DNA from: Mycteria americana
Lineage: Eukaryota > Chordata > Aves > Ciconiiformes > Ciconiidae
Direction of reading: 5' to 3'
Length of the DNA stretch: 64,000 bases
NCBI RefSeq assembly: GCF_035582795.1
Contig: NC_134366.1
Coordinates: 26,955,661 to 27,019,660, forward strand
The translations under genes were made by a program, and so were the position numbers. This document shows, in pieces, positions 27,301-37,840 of this stretch. Each line of letters starts with the position of its first letter. The stretch's first letter is position 1. Under the pieces are notes generated by a model. That model worked only from the letters and a program-made list of their open reading frames with translations. It was not told the DNA's origin and ran no database searches.

Positions 27301-29094
27301 CGCTTCCTCACTAATGCCTCTAGCATGCAGAAGATCTTTCCATCGCTGGTATGTACCTGCACCAATGCAAATGCAGACTATGTATTCTAGTCCCTTTAAT
27401 TCTTGGTAAAATGACATAAAAGTCTCAGTAAGGGGATCCACTGAATCTTCCACTGTGGAAAGCAAAAGAAACACTATTAAAAACTTTCCATTCTGCTTTA
27501 CATCTTTGTGTGAAAGAAATGAAATCATTTTTCTGACACCAGCAGCTCTGTCTCGTAGCCATGAAGTGGGATCTAATGGTAGTTTATTATTGCCTTTGAA
27601 GTCTGATCCACCATTGCAGAAAATCCAGTTGGTCTCTTGATGTAGTTTCAGCTTTTCAGCTTGTTCAGAAATTGAATCCACCTTGTTTTCATAATAATCT
27701 GGGAAGTAATGTTTGGCATTTCGATTTTTTTTGTAAGTCTTAAACACACCATTCATTTCTGATTCAAAATCAAAGTCAAGCACAGCAAACCATTTTATTT
27801 CCTGTAAAAAGTCTAAGTGCAAAGTTTGACTTGGGTGGCACTTGTTTGTTACCAAAATGTAGTAGTCGTAATAAGAGCTATCTAGTGAGTCCCTGTTACC
27901 TGTGAGCAGACTAGCTAGCTTTAGTCCTTCATTCATTGACTTCTTTTGCTTTAAGTTATATTCTTCCTCTGCTCTTTTACGAGACTCTGCTAAAGATGTC
28001 AGGGTATGTTTAAAAGTTTTAAATTCTTTTGTATTTTGAATATTTTTGGAACTAGCTCCATCCCGGATGAAGACAGCTTCTTTCCAACTCTTACTCTTAT
28101 ATTCATATGTGTTGGTACAGAAATATTTTGTATCACAGATGAAGTGTTTGGGAACCACATCTATTTCAATGACAAACATATCTGATGGAGTTCCATTTTG
28201 TAATAATACTTCCACAAATCTAGGTTGTCTAATGCAAGCTTTTGCAATGCTGATGTGTTGCTTATTAAAGTACTTTCCGATTAATGTATTCAAATGGTCA
28301 ATGTATACGTCTTTCTTGGTAACTTTTATTCCTTCAATTTCCCCATGTGGATTGTCAGATACTCCAAAATGAATAGTGCCATTTGTGCGGGAGTTCATGC
28401 AGGCTGCAGCAAACCTAAAGACTTCATTGCTAAATTTCATCATTATATCCTCTTCTAGTGCCTTTTCTGTGTTGGTAAGTAATTTGAATTCATGTGCTGG
28501 ATCAATGAGATTGAGTGGCCCTGTTTCAGGGACATTAAGAATATTATACTGTGTGTATCGAGTACCATCACTGAAATTATCAAAAGGATATGGCATACAC
28601 ATCTTTCCAGTTGGGTGCTGGCTGCTTGACAGTGGCTTCTCTGATACATTCTCTTTGTCAGCTGACTTCATTGCTTTTTTGTCTTCTATGGGCCCCATCT
28701 TAGAATCCTGCAGTATACTGGAATTAAATGACCCGTATTTTTTCTTGCACTCTTTCTCTGCAATTTCTCCATCTTTTCCTTCTCCATCAAGACTCTGTTC
28801 ACTGCCTTCTTGTTCCACAGCCTGGTCTGAACCTTGAGCTAGAATGTCATGATTTTTCAGGAAATACATTATTTGCAGAGCAGGCCCATGAGGTATGCCC
28901 ATTTCCACAAAATCTGCTTTAGTCATCACTTTCAAGGTGAAACCAGTCACGTCTTGGTTAAACAGGATTTCTGCATGTTTCTGGTCAATCTTAACAACTT
29001 CAGTTGTCCATTGTCTGACTTCCTCTTTTGTCCACTGTTCAATATGTTGATATGAATATGATTTCTCATTTTTTTCAGTGTTTGCATTTTCCAT
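24310..29094 (-). CDS. SAMD9L: SAMD9/SAMD9L-type antiviral protein, complete single-exon coding region
   Basis: The protein has 1594 residues, close to the 1584-1589 of human SAMD9L and SAMD9. Domains in order: SAM (about 15-84); AlbA_2/Schlafen-like (about 155-385, with the conserved H201-E202-F-K204 stretch); a SIR2-like region (about 400-600, including W490 and the FCNGG stretch); a STAND-type P-loop NTPase with PGCGGTT at 737-743 and a Walker B at LLLVDD (D794, D795); helical TPR-like repeats (about 1079-1130); and a C-terminal OB-fold-like segment (1537 to end). The P-loop has T where most NTPases have K, which is usual in this family. The ATG at 29094 lies one base after a splice acceptor, and the SAM domain starts 14 residues later, so the start is secure. 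Family knowledge: mammalian SAMD9 and SAMD9L are interferon-linked cytoplasmic proteins that block translation and poxvirus growth; SAMD9 has been reported to cleave tRNA-Phe through its AlbA_2 domain. No second paralogue is present, so the gene may represent the single ancestor-like copy; the L name rests on convention and synteny with HEPACAM2. There are no frameshifts or stops. Confidence 0.97.
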   Translation of the reverse strand: MENANTEKNEKSYSYQHIEQWTKEEVRQWTTEVVKIDQKHAEILFNQDVTGFTLKVMTKADFVEMGIPHGPALQIMYFLKNHDILAQGSDQAVEQEGSEQSLDGEGKDGEIAEKECKKKYGSFNSSILQDSKMGPIEDKKAMKSADKENVSEKPLSSSQHPTGKMCMPYPFDNFSDGTRYTQYNILNVPETGPLNLIDPAHEFKLLTNTEKALEEDIMMKFSNEVFRFAAACMNSRTNGTIHFGVSDNPHGEIEGIKVTKKDVYIDHLNTLIGKYFNKQHISIAKACIRQPRFVEVLLQNGTPSDMFVIEIDVVPKHFICDTKYFCTNTYEYKSKSWKEAVFIRDGASSKNIQNTKEFKTFKHTLTSLAESRKRAEEEYNLKQKKSMNEGLKLASLLTGNRDSLDSSYYDYYILVTNKCHPSQTLHLDFLQEIKWFAVLDFDFESEMNGVFKTYKKNRNAKHYFPDYYENKVDSISEQAEKLKLHQETNWIFCNGGSDFKGNNKLPLDPTSWLRDRAAGVRKMISFLSHKDVKQNGKFLIVFLLLSTVEDSVDPLTETFMSFYQELKGLEYIVCICIGAGTYQRWKDLLHARGISEEALSNNCVSNLTLEMVNGTIIKLNSVTQSSERLLPSVGHSTILLKKKEDSMAALEILCENECKDTGIEKNADKFQNFLKKREEDFYRGGKVSWWNFYFSSENYTSDFIRRDSYEKLEHLILSSSNSANQSPVKIINLYHHPGCGGTTLAMHILWDLRKRFRCAVLKNKPSDFGTQLTTLLTCGANDDTGYLPVLLLVDDFEEQENVYFLQKEIQAAITEKCIRYVTPLVIILNCMRSQNPDESSTINSLNSISLKHMLSEKEQRAFDQKLKYIEKVHPNPDNFYSFMIMKKNFDSQYIKNVVKHTLHNLNTASKPAQLVCYLTLLNSYVKTSTVSISLCEEFLGINSQEIGCSKDKLIEKMGICSNILIYDQVHEYTRYKGLRIIHPLIASHCLTELKLTYDLPKSEITLQLLKEDLFYKTSLKQDKLIRDIQTLLITRQRKEHGDESDTLFSPLIEAIHREEKRGNVEYVLKQASARFEQNGYICQALARYFYIKERNFDSALYWAKAAKQRAQHNSYISDTVGQVFKSKLKYHVECKAKSAVLTAEELKYLLELAENASQAFRESQWQAENADNEQYLQHQKLKRKFQMYNTAGYQGEIETGLYVIDVLWHVPFFSKKDLQCRKNMTKYLSGNSVLNVDNPNTEREMVKVLEHHSSFLCNLRSRLKRAFDFFEDYFVFFKTQTNEKEIVDTKLYEKVQERFTKYIEIFCNFSFELLKSKQVSKWPMSQYIEAYRDTLEASKAGSFSGILEYLYRNHRNADREIEDIVEAYAFLCEENAQATLKDKQNLILANVVLNCIKPKSTKLYPSKVLRSLLLSILQEVEPTSQRVEPFFLASLLLWPQDRKQLNEDSRKMETFVKCLSESFKELYGTLHRSRQPLALFYLAKGSGLNRFVHKGKIDQLFSSLSEQELNSLWQSGNIWKEKAVQDLLLPLDGRAEGKVIYVDYGSNETFRIPVQPVPSCLLKNGPNIERVSFYLGFSIAGLLAYNTQSLSLKQ

Positions 29095-29112
29095 TCTTTA
29101 AGGAAAAAATCA
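29095..29112 (-). other. SAMD9L: Splice acceptor of the SAMD9L coding exon
   Basis: On the minus strand a polypyrimidine tract (TTTTTTCCTT) runs into AAAG, with the AG at 29097-29096. The exon therefore begins at 29095, a single base before the ATG. This matches the family layout, in which 5' UTR exons are spliced to one large coding exon. Confidence 0.75.
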
Positions 29113-29436
29113 CAAAATTACTAAACAAATTATTTATAATAGCCTATTAACTGTATTTCCTTGCTATTATCAACCATTAATTTCTTCATTAGTGTAATCT
29201 GCCACATGGAATACCACAGTTCAATTAGGGGACATTGTGGGAATGTGAAGTAAGATCATATATAAGGCATTAGCTAGTTATAAAAGACAGATTTATTACA
29301 GAATGATTTTATTTCAATCCTGTTTTTAAACCACTTCTGTAGCTGACACTACACAAATTTTGTGACTGGTACCTATTTGTGGTCATTTGGACACCTACTT
29401 GTGGTTGTATGGGCCATCCAATAATAATTAAAAAAA

Positions 29437-30500
29437 TTCATAGAATCATAGAATATCCTGAGTTGGAGGGGACCCACGAGGATCATCGAGTCCAACTCCT
29501 GACTCCACACAGGACAACCTAAAAGTTAAACCATATACCTAAGAGCATTGTCCAAACACTTGTTGAACACTGACAGGTTTGGGGCCATGACCACTTCCCT
29601 GGGGTCTTGTTCCAGTGCTTGACCACCCTCTCAGTGAAGAGCTTTCTCCTAATAGCCAATCTGAACTTCCCCTGATGCAGCTTTAAGCCACTCCCTTGTG
29701 TCTTATCACTGGACACCAGACAGAAGAGATCAGCACCTCCCTCTCTGCTCCCCCTCATGAGGAATTTGTAGACAGCAATGAGGTTATCTCTCAGTCTCCT
29801 CTTTTCTAAGCAGAACAAACCTAGTATCCTCAGCCATTCCTCATAAGTCATGCCCTCTAGTCCTTTCACCATCTTTGTTTTCCTCCTTTGGACACATTCT
29901 AATATTTTCATATCCTTATATTGTGGAGCCCAAAACTGCATACAGTACTCAAGGCGAGGCAACACCAATGCCGAGTATAGTGGGACAATCACTTCTTTTG
30001 ACCAGTTCACTATACTGTGCCTAATGCATCCCAGGATACGGTTGGCCCTTTTGGCCACCAGAGCACATTGTTGACTCTTCTTGTGCTTACCATCAACCAA
30101 AGCCCCCAGATCCTGTTCTGCAGGGCTGCACTCCAGCCTCTTGTCTCCAATCTATATGTACATCCAGGATTACACTGTCCCAGGTGCAGAATCTGGCATT
30201 TGTCCTCATTGAATTTCATATGGTTGGTGACTGCCCAGCACTCTAATCTATCAAGATCTCTCTGTAAGGCCTCTCAATCAATGGCTCCTCTTAATTTAGT
30301 ATCATTGCCAAAGTTGCTTAGTGTGCACTCAACTCCTGTGTCCAGGTCATTGCTAAAAACATTGAAGAGAACTGGCCCTAAAATTGAGCCCTGGAGAACA
30401 CCACTAGTGACAGGCCACCAGCCAGATGTTACTCCATTTACTACAATGCTTTGAGTCCAATCCTTCAGCCAATTGTTCACCCATCATGTTGTGTACATGT
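29437..30500 (-). mobile_element. CR1 LINE, 5'-truncated, minus strand
   Basis: The plus-strand left edge reads TCATAGAATCATAGAAT, the complement of a CR1 3' terminal repeat, so the element's 3' end is at 29437. Inside, the minus strand encodes degraded CR1 reverse transcriptase: a stretch like [16 protein letters not shown] near 30.4 kb, and the C-terminal part (LYSALVLPRLEYC, LFTERVVKHWNK) at 29.5-30.1 kb. The catalytic FADD motif has become FGND, and the frame is broken near 30.1-30.27 kb, so the copy is dead. The right edge is approximate. The element sits between the SAMD9L coding exon and its presumed promoter, in the likely first intron. Confidence 0.93.
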
Positions 30501-31346
30501 CACAAATGGCTCTCATTAAGTTCGCAGTTTGGTGAAGAAGAAAAACCAACCACACACGGAAATCCAACCTTTTTTTTACCCTTAGATGTGGTTAGGTACA
30601 GAATTTGCTTGAATAACACTGTGAAGAGACATTGGGATGGAAAGACACTGCTGTGATTACTTAGCTGTTGCTATTGCAAATGAAAGGAAAATCTTTTCCA
30701 TATTACCTTTTCAGTACCTTTTGCGTTCACTAAGGTTTCTCAAATTAAACAAAAGCAAGTAGTTCAGCAGCATTTGTGGAGATAAGTGACAGGAAGAAGA
30801 ACATCTTACAATCCACTTGGTCTTAGTAAATGTGGACTTTTTGGAAAAACTGTAAAGAAAGAAACACAATAAAATAAAATAATTCCCCTTAATAGTGTCT
30901 AATTTTACTTACTCCCACTTCCTTTGGGAGAATTATATTCATTCATCTGAAATTTCTACTTTATGGAATTGCACCCAGCTACAGTTGTTGCATTAGTGGT
31001 AATGGTCTCCTCCATGCACCTTTTCTTATTCGTAGCTGAGCATTCCTGAGACAAAATGACTTCTTAGATTTCTTCAGTGAAATTTTTTTTCCTGAAAGAA
31101 CACTTGGTTATCTAAGCCACCCTAATGACATGCCTTCCTCAATCTATTATTTGGTTTCCTAAACTGTAAACTTTAATGAGAAGCAATAGTAAAGATTTCT
31201 CATAGCTAGGGCAGGAAAACAGCTGTCCTACCTTTATCCAAGCTGCCTCCTGATTTAACTAATGAACTGTGAGAGCAGAGAAAAAATTGGGTCTGTGGGC
31301 TATAGAAGCCTGCAGTTGCATTTGCTCTTAACAGACCCTCCCTTTT
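30501..31346 (-). other. Presumed SAMD9L 5' intron, with one possible small UTR exon
   Basis: No coding frame. On the minus strand an acceptor-like TTTCTTTCTTTACAG ends at 30850, and a donor-like GTAAGAT begins at 30809, which would bound a 40-base non-coding exon (30849-30810). This is only a motif match and may be chance. Confidence 0.25.
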
Positions 31347-31530
31347 GCTCACAGAAAAAGAAAAACTAGTTTCTCGTTCTTTAAAATGCCACTATGGTAA
31401 TTTATTGTCAAAAATTGAGGGTGCGGGGGGAAAGAAGCTCAATATTTTTATTCTGTGACTGAAGTAGTTATCGTATTCACCAGTAACTCCACCCAGAGTA
31501 CCTAAAAGCTGAGAAAAGAAACTGAAACTA
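31347..31530 (-). promoter_or_regulatory. SAMD9L: Candidate interferon-responsive promoter of SAMD9L with ISRE
   Basis: GAAACTGAAACT, a perfect ISRE (GAAANNGAAACT), lies at 31518-31529 on the plus strand and is extended leftward as GAAAAGAAACTGAAACT from 31513. ISREs act in both orientations. About 70 bases further along the minus strand is a TATA-like AATAAAAATATT (31452-31441), and near 31352 a donor-like GTGAGC could end a first non-coding exon of about 60 bases. The site is 2.4 kb upstream of the SAMD9L ATG. Mammalian SAMD9L is interferon-induced, so the placement is sensible. The ISRE is seen directly; the promoter and exon are inferred. Confidence 0.45.
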
Positions 31531-33299
31531 AAGCACTTCTGCTCAGAGACGTTGTTCAACCCAGCAATGTAAAAGTATTATTTTAATTCCCACCAAACTT
31601 AAAGTTTCTAATAGAGGTACAGTTTACTCCTAACCTAAAAGCAAACATGTTTATGCCCTTGAAACAGTTACTCCATATTTTAGTGTTTGGAACCCCCTAA
31701 AGAGATAAAGCTCCAGAATGGGATACTTTCATTTCCTAGACTTGATGCAGTGTTTCTACGTTTCATGTTACTGGCTAGTTAATGATTCTGGCCAACTGAA
31801 ATGCTTTAAAGATCTCCTTTTCCAACATGGAACAACTCTATCATATTATTTCTGCAGAATAATTTATTTGAGGACATATTCCTTGGGATTATTTCACTGT
31901 AATCTCATAACAACCACTTTTCATGTGCAGACATTTAACAGATTTGGAAGAGTTTATTTTAGTAGATTATAGATCTTTTTATATATAAAATTAATGTCTT
32001 TAAAAAAAAAAAAAAAGAAATGGTATCAGGTCTTCGTAAAATATTCCAGCCTAGAAGTAAATATGCATGTACTTACTGTAACTGTTCTGTTCTGCAGGTT
32101 TTTTCCTATAGTTGTTCAATACATGTATTTTGTTCAAGCAGGGGACCCAACAGCTAAAATTCAGCTGAACTGCGCTTCTACGGTATGGGAAAAAAACCCC
32201 TAAAATTAGTTTACAAACTTCTAACAGAAGTCTTGGGGTTAGAAATAGTAGGAAGGAAAGAGCATCGATAGACATACAATCAGTTTTTCCCAGTGACAAA
32301 CACCCATCTCTAGAGGAGAGAAATGACAGTGCCTGCTAGAGAATATTTATTATTGCTTACCTTTTCCTTGCATGCTTCTAATTTACCCTTTCAGCACCGT
32401 ATCTAAATGCTGTAGACTGGGCAAGCCAGAAGGTGGGTGTTGCAGAGAAATAGGAGGAAATAGATGCCGGGTGTTTGGGAGTTCTACTGCTCTCCTCCCC
32501 TTTTGCTTTCTCTTTTACCAACGAAGGTTGCTTCTGGTCTGCCTTCTCCTAACTTCCTGTTTGGGAAATCATTGTTCTCTGAGGAAATTAATGCAAAAAT
32601 TCTGTTCTAGGATGCCTTTATTGAAACACTTACACAGCACTGTCTTGAGCTGCTATCCAGAAACTTGACCAATACTTAGCTAATAAAAAGCAATTAATTA
32701 GACATATGGTCTTAAACCAGCAGAACTTTCCTGGAATGAGGGGGAAAAGGAAAATAATACAAGAGATGCTTTTGAGAAATGTGAATATCCTTCAATATAG
32801 GCACTTCCAAATAATCAGGCTTACTGACTTGTTCCTCATTTTGGTTGCTTGATTTCCCACACTGCAAATGTGTTTGTTAGTTTATTCCTGGTCTCCTTCT
32901 TTGGAGCTAACAACTGGTTTGATTTGAAGTGTAGCTTGGATATAATTCTGTGGATAGTTTACTCCAGAAATGTTTTCCCTTAGGCAGTGTGCTCATATTG
33001 CATTGTATCGTCCTCCAGTGCCCAGTGAAAAAGCTTTATGTTGTAATACCCTGCTATTGACTGCTTCTGCTTCCAATGTGTCACAGTACTGACACAGATC
33101 TTACAATACCCTTCTGACCATTGCCGTTACCCTGTTTTTTCATCCTTTGCCCTTGACTGTCTTGAATGACCATGATAAGCAGGCATCTGAGGAAGATAAT
33201 CATGACCATTAAAACACATTTGTTTAGAAGGGTGGCAGCAAGAGTGCTCACACTAGCAGTTGTGTGTCCAGTCCCACAGATGAAGAGGTTGAAAATCCT
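31531..33299. other. Intergenic DNA, no gene recognised
   Basis: Short chance frames only, including an A-run near 32,003. The last five bases (ATCCT, 33295-33299) are the left target-site duplicate of the LTR that follows. Confidence 0.5.
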
Positions 33300-33800
33300 T
33301 GTATTGGGTGTAAGGACCCACATTGGAGCAGCTCATGAAGGACTGCAGCCTGTGGGAAGGACTCAAGCTGGGGCAGGGGAAAAGTGTGAGGAGGAAGGAG
33401 CAGCAGAGAGGAACAGCTATGGACTGACCAAACTGTTGTGAACTGACCACAGTCCTCCATTCCCCATCCCTCTGTGCTGCTTGGGGTGGGAGAGGAAGGA
33501 GGTGGAAGAGTTGGGAAAGAAGGAGTGAAGTTGAGCCTGGGAAAATGGAGTAGGGTGAGGGGAGGTTGTTTTTTTTTTCCTTGTTTCTCACTATCCAACT
33601 CTACTTTAATTGGCAATGAATTAAATTAATTTTTCCCAAGTCAGGTCTGTTTTGCCCGTAATGGTAACTGGGCAAAATCACCCTCTTTTTCTTGACCCAG
33701 GAGCTTTAGCATCTTATTTTCTCCCCTATCCTGCTAAGGAGGTGGAGTGAGAGGGTGGCTGGGTGGGTACCTGACAGCCAGCCAAGATCAACCCACCACA
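33300..33800 (+). mobile_element. Solo LTR with 5-bp target-site duplication
   Basis: The element starts TGTATTGGGT and ends ACCCACCACA; the ends are inverted repeats matching at 8 of 10 positions and have the TG...CA of retroviral LTRs. ATCCT flanks it on both sides (33295-33299 and 33801-33805). Inside are the family words TGAAGGACTGCAGCC, a purine-rich block, an ATTAAA-type signal at 33620-33625, and CTGTTTTGCC. No internal retroviral genes flank it, so it is a solo LTR left by recombination. A 5-bp duplication is usual for ERVL-like elements, but I cannot name the family. It is shorter than the related minus-strand copy at 21.9-22.7 kb, lacking much of that copy's GC-rich 5' part. Confidence 0.8.
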
Positions 33801-36800
33801 ATCCTTCAGAATGATATCTGTTCTGAGAACAACTGGGTGAGGTCACCAGGGTACTGCAAGTTTTAGAAAGCAAACAGCATCTCCAGCCACCACAAAGGCA
33901 GCTGTGGAAAAGCCAGCATCTCTTCCAGTTGTTGATGCTGATCATACTACTATTGCTTTCTATCCTTATATGCTTCCTTATGTACTTTAGCTATGTGTAT
34001 TTCTTAAGTCCTGGCATGCACCTGTCTGCTTTTGCACAAATTCTTACTGGAAAAATTATATCACTACCTGTTGTATCCCTAATTGCTGCACTTTTCAGGA
34101 ATGCATCCTCAGCAGATAGGATGGTATGGCTGTACATGAAACACTCCCATATATTCTCATGTCAAGGCCAAGGGATACAAACTAATGCTTGATGTGATGC
34201 AATAAAAACATCACCTTTCCAGGCTGCGGTGCAGGTCTGACATTAGTTTAAGCACTCTGGTATGAAAAATTATAAGAAATAATAATACTGTCTTTGACTC
34301 AGCATATGGGACTCAGAGAACACCAAGTGCCATGAAGTGCAGCATCTGCTTTAGATGCTGCTGGCCCTGAGCACTGTGGATGTGAACGACTGCTGCACCC
34401 TTTTGCTTGGGAGAGAGTGAGTGCTTTCTCTGGCAGGTGCCTTTGTTTATAGAGGGACTTCCTCTATAGCCTGCTTCCCTGGAGATCATTCAACTTTTCT
34501 CCCTGTAGCTGTGCGTGCTTGCTGAGGCAGCTGGTTACTGCTAATCTGTAGGAATCCAAGCAATGCCCAAATTGAGGTGTTGCCCCAGAGGGGCTGTTGC
34601 GTTTCCCCAGCTTCATCCCAGTGTACAGGGTCACAGCTCTGCTGCCAGTTAGGGGGACTTGCCTGTTCCCATGTTCGAGGCTGCTGGCTAGGAGTCTGTG
34701 CAGGCAATATATCCTCATATTAACCAGATCATTGTTGGTACACCTGGCTAGCTGTGTTTTCTCATCTATCATTACCACTAGTCAGCTTCAGTCCTACCAG
34801 TCTTGTGAGACAGACTCCTCTTTAGCTGCTCTACTCTCTGTGCTTTGACTAAGTTGTTCATCCACTTTTTTCACAAGGTTTTGGGTTGGGTTTCTTTTTT
34901 GGTGTTAGCTATTTCCATTAACCAGGTCTGCTGTTTTGGTATGGTATGTCTTGCCTATTTGGCCATCAGCAGCATCCCTTTCCCACAAGTTTTTTCCCTT
35001 CAGATGCCATTTGCAGACATTTAAGCATGAAGTTTGTTGATGTGATTCTCCAGCATAAAGCAACTCTTCTAGAATGACTTCATTATTTATTAAAATAAAA
35101 ATTCTTATTGTATATCAGGTCTTTCCCTGTAGTCTCATTATTCAGAAAAACTGAGTCAAAAATACTGTCTTGTTTCTCAGTGACTGGTGTAGAAACTCAC
35201 CTCTGAAATCCTGTCCCCCGCTGCAACTCATAGGATTTGTTCTCTAATGTGTATTAGTAATTCCAATAATGATACCATTCCTTCTGCATTTCCTTTGCCT
35301 ATTGAAATTAGAGATCACTGTTCATATCCACTGTGATTTGTAGATCAGACTGCCAGCAGTTCTCAAGTTTCCAGTTATAAGAGCTTCCAGAGTTATTTTG
35401 ATTCCTGCTATTTCCTCTAATTTCTTTATATTTGTCAAATCATTACCTGTACAACATTATTCTGCCATTTCAACCTTTACTCTGTCTTTTGACACCTATA
35501 TTCCATGATTATTACCTCACTGTATTTCTGTTACCTTAGTAATTCCTCCTATCACATTGTGCACCAACAATTGAAATAATCCAGCCAGCTCCTTGAGCTC
35601 TTCTCACTAGTGAAAAAAACATTTGCACGATCTTTTACAAAACTTGTTTCTCATTCCCTTTTTAAAAAAAAAAAATCAGCTCTTTTCTTTACTCTGTTCC
35701 CTAAGTTACTACTCACCCATTTCTTAGGTTGTTTTTCCTTGCTGTCCTACTGATACCTACTGATATTTATCTGTTCCAGCATCTGCTCTATTTTTCAGGT
35801 ATGGAGGTCACACAGAGGCCTCCAGAGCTTTTTCTTTTCAAAGGCAAATAACTTCTGTGTCTACTCTGGCAATAGCATCTCAACTTTTCTTTAAAAAGAC
35901 TTACTAGTCACATAGGCCTGTATTTTCCTGAGGCTGATGTGACTGTCCGGCCATCTCGCTCATCATTTCCTGTTTGCCCATCATCCTCCCTTCAGTTCTT
36001 TCTCAAAACTTCCTGCATGTTACTCTCCTTCCTTCTAGGGCTGTGCTTCCTGAGGCTTCTCTTTAAAGAAAGGAAATGAAAATGAAATGACAAATGCCAA
36101 TCAGAAACACCCACAAATACATATACAGTGATCACTGCATTGTATTCGTCATGTTTTTCTGCCTGCTGCCACTGGCCCACAGGAAGATACATTCCCTGGC
36201 TTTTACTTAAATTCTCAGTTGCTGAATAGGGAAAGTTGAGTGAACTGCAAATGATCCTTTTCCCTGGGGACGAGTCTTGCAAGCACCGTAATGCTAATAG
36301 CAACCAGTCCAGAGACAGCAGGACCTGCTAGTCTCTTAGGAGCAGGAGGCAGGTCGGCATAGATCATTTCTGCGTAGTTCTTGGTTTATCAGCCAGCAGA
36401 GCTGACGTTCAGATTGGGACTCACACCAGCCTTGCTCGGTTGTGCACTCTGATGAGCTCACAGCCTGAGGGAATCTCCACGGGCCTAACCCTGTATCTAC
36501 ATAATCTTAGTGCTCATGTAAAGGGCAGCTGTACTCCTTTGATTATTGCAGGCCAGTTATCTGTTGAGCCACTCTGTGGGGGTTAGTTTAATTTTCTTAA
36601 ATTGCTGGCTGTTTCCTGATTGTATGGCATGGTGCTGTGTTTTCCTGAGCTGTGTTGTATGGGCTGATGTGACAACCATTCCTTCCCTGCACCACCATTT
36701 AACAGATGGCTCTTAACCTGACATTCCCCAGCAGCTCGTGATCTCAGTGGGGTTTGAAGCAGTATCATCCTTCTCCCAGTTCTGGCCTCTTCTCTTGCAC

Positions 36801-37750
36801 TGTATGATTGTGTGGTGAGCTGGTCCAAGGAACTGAAGCACTCTGTTGTATGTCAGTTTAGTCTATGGACAGATCAGATCTGGTCAGCTTTCTGTGAGGT
36901 TGCTTGAGCTCCTTACTAGCGTGGGCCAGACCATACCAATGGAAGGATTGGAAAGTGCTGTAAAACCACATACTTGTATGGACACGTGCATTTACAGGCT
37001 ACCAAACTCTACACAAACAACATATTCTTTTGTGTTCTGCAATGTCAGTCAAAGTATGGGAAAGCTTTAACAGGTAATTGCGAAATGGCTATGATTGCCC
37101 CTAACTCGCCTTGTTCTTTGCTGTTATCTTTTGTAAGGTAACTGCCTGCTTAAAAGGCTTTGGCATTGTGATCCGTAACACTGCTGTTACCTGGTTAGCT
37201 GTCTCTCTAGGAAATACACAGCTCCCTTCCCACCCTCACAATTCCCCTCTGTTTATGCCTTTTGTTATAAAATTATACATCACAACCCTTATTCATATTC
37301 CTTGTGGTGGAACTCCTCAGTAGATGATATCCTTGACTTATGAAGTTAGAGCAAAGACATTTCTTGAGTACTTTTTTTTTTCTGGTTTCCTAAATAGGCA
37401 TGGTTGACAACTGGCACTCTGTGTGCCCTTCCTATGCTGGCAGGCAGACGGAGATGGGCGCTGAAGCTCAGTAGCATTTCTGTGAAGATACATGCTGTTA
37501 TGACTGCAGGTTGTGCAAACCTAGCTGAATTAGCTAGCTTGAGTGCTGGTAGCAGTGCAGACAGGCAGCAAGGACCTTTGAGGGGCTGGACCCAGATGTA
37601 CGTTACTCAGGCTACCCCTGAGCTGTGTGGCCAGCACTGAATACCTGTGTCTGAGGCACCTGGGAAGTCAGAGAATTGGAGGAAGCTGGGCTACCAGGTG
37701 CCTCGAGGGAACTAATCTCCAGACCACTCAGAGGACCCAAGCTATTTGAT
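33801..37750. other. Intergenic DNA, possibly old unrecognised repeats
   Basis: No gene was found. The composition is mixed and some blocks (34.3-34.8, 35.7-36.0 and 36.5-37.6 kb) have the look of decayed transposon sequence, but I could not assign them to any family. Confidence 0.4.
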
Positions 37751-37840
37751 ATAGAATAGAATAGAATAGAATAGAATAGAATAGAATAGAATAGAATAGA
37801 ATAGAATAGAATAGAACAGAACAGAACAGAACAGAATAGA
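37751..37840. repeat. Pentanucleotide microsatellite (ATAGA)n at a CR1 tail
   Basis: Eighteen five-base units fill 90 bases; most are ATAGA, with a run of ACAGA variants near the right end. On the minus strand this is (ATTCT)n. It abuts the 3' end of the minus-strand CR1 that follows, and the CR1 3' terminal repeat (ATTCTATG-like) is the obvious seed from which the pentamer expanded. Confidence 0.95.

Noticed and set aside
28376-28837. A 153-codon plus-strand frame and others opposite SAMD9L
   Set aside because: They lie antisense to a strongly supported coding exon and resemble nothing known; shadows of the real frame.
33370-33560. Purine-rich block as a separate microsatellite or switch-like region
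   Set aside because: It is part of the LTR at 33.3-33.8 kb and has a counterpart in the 22-kb copy.
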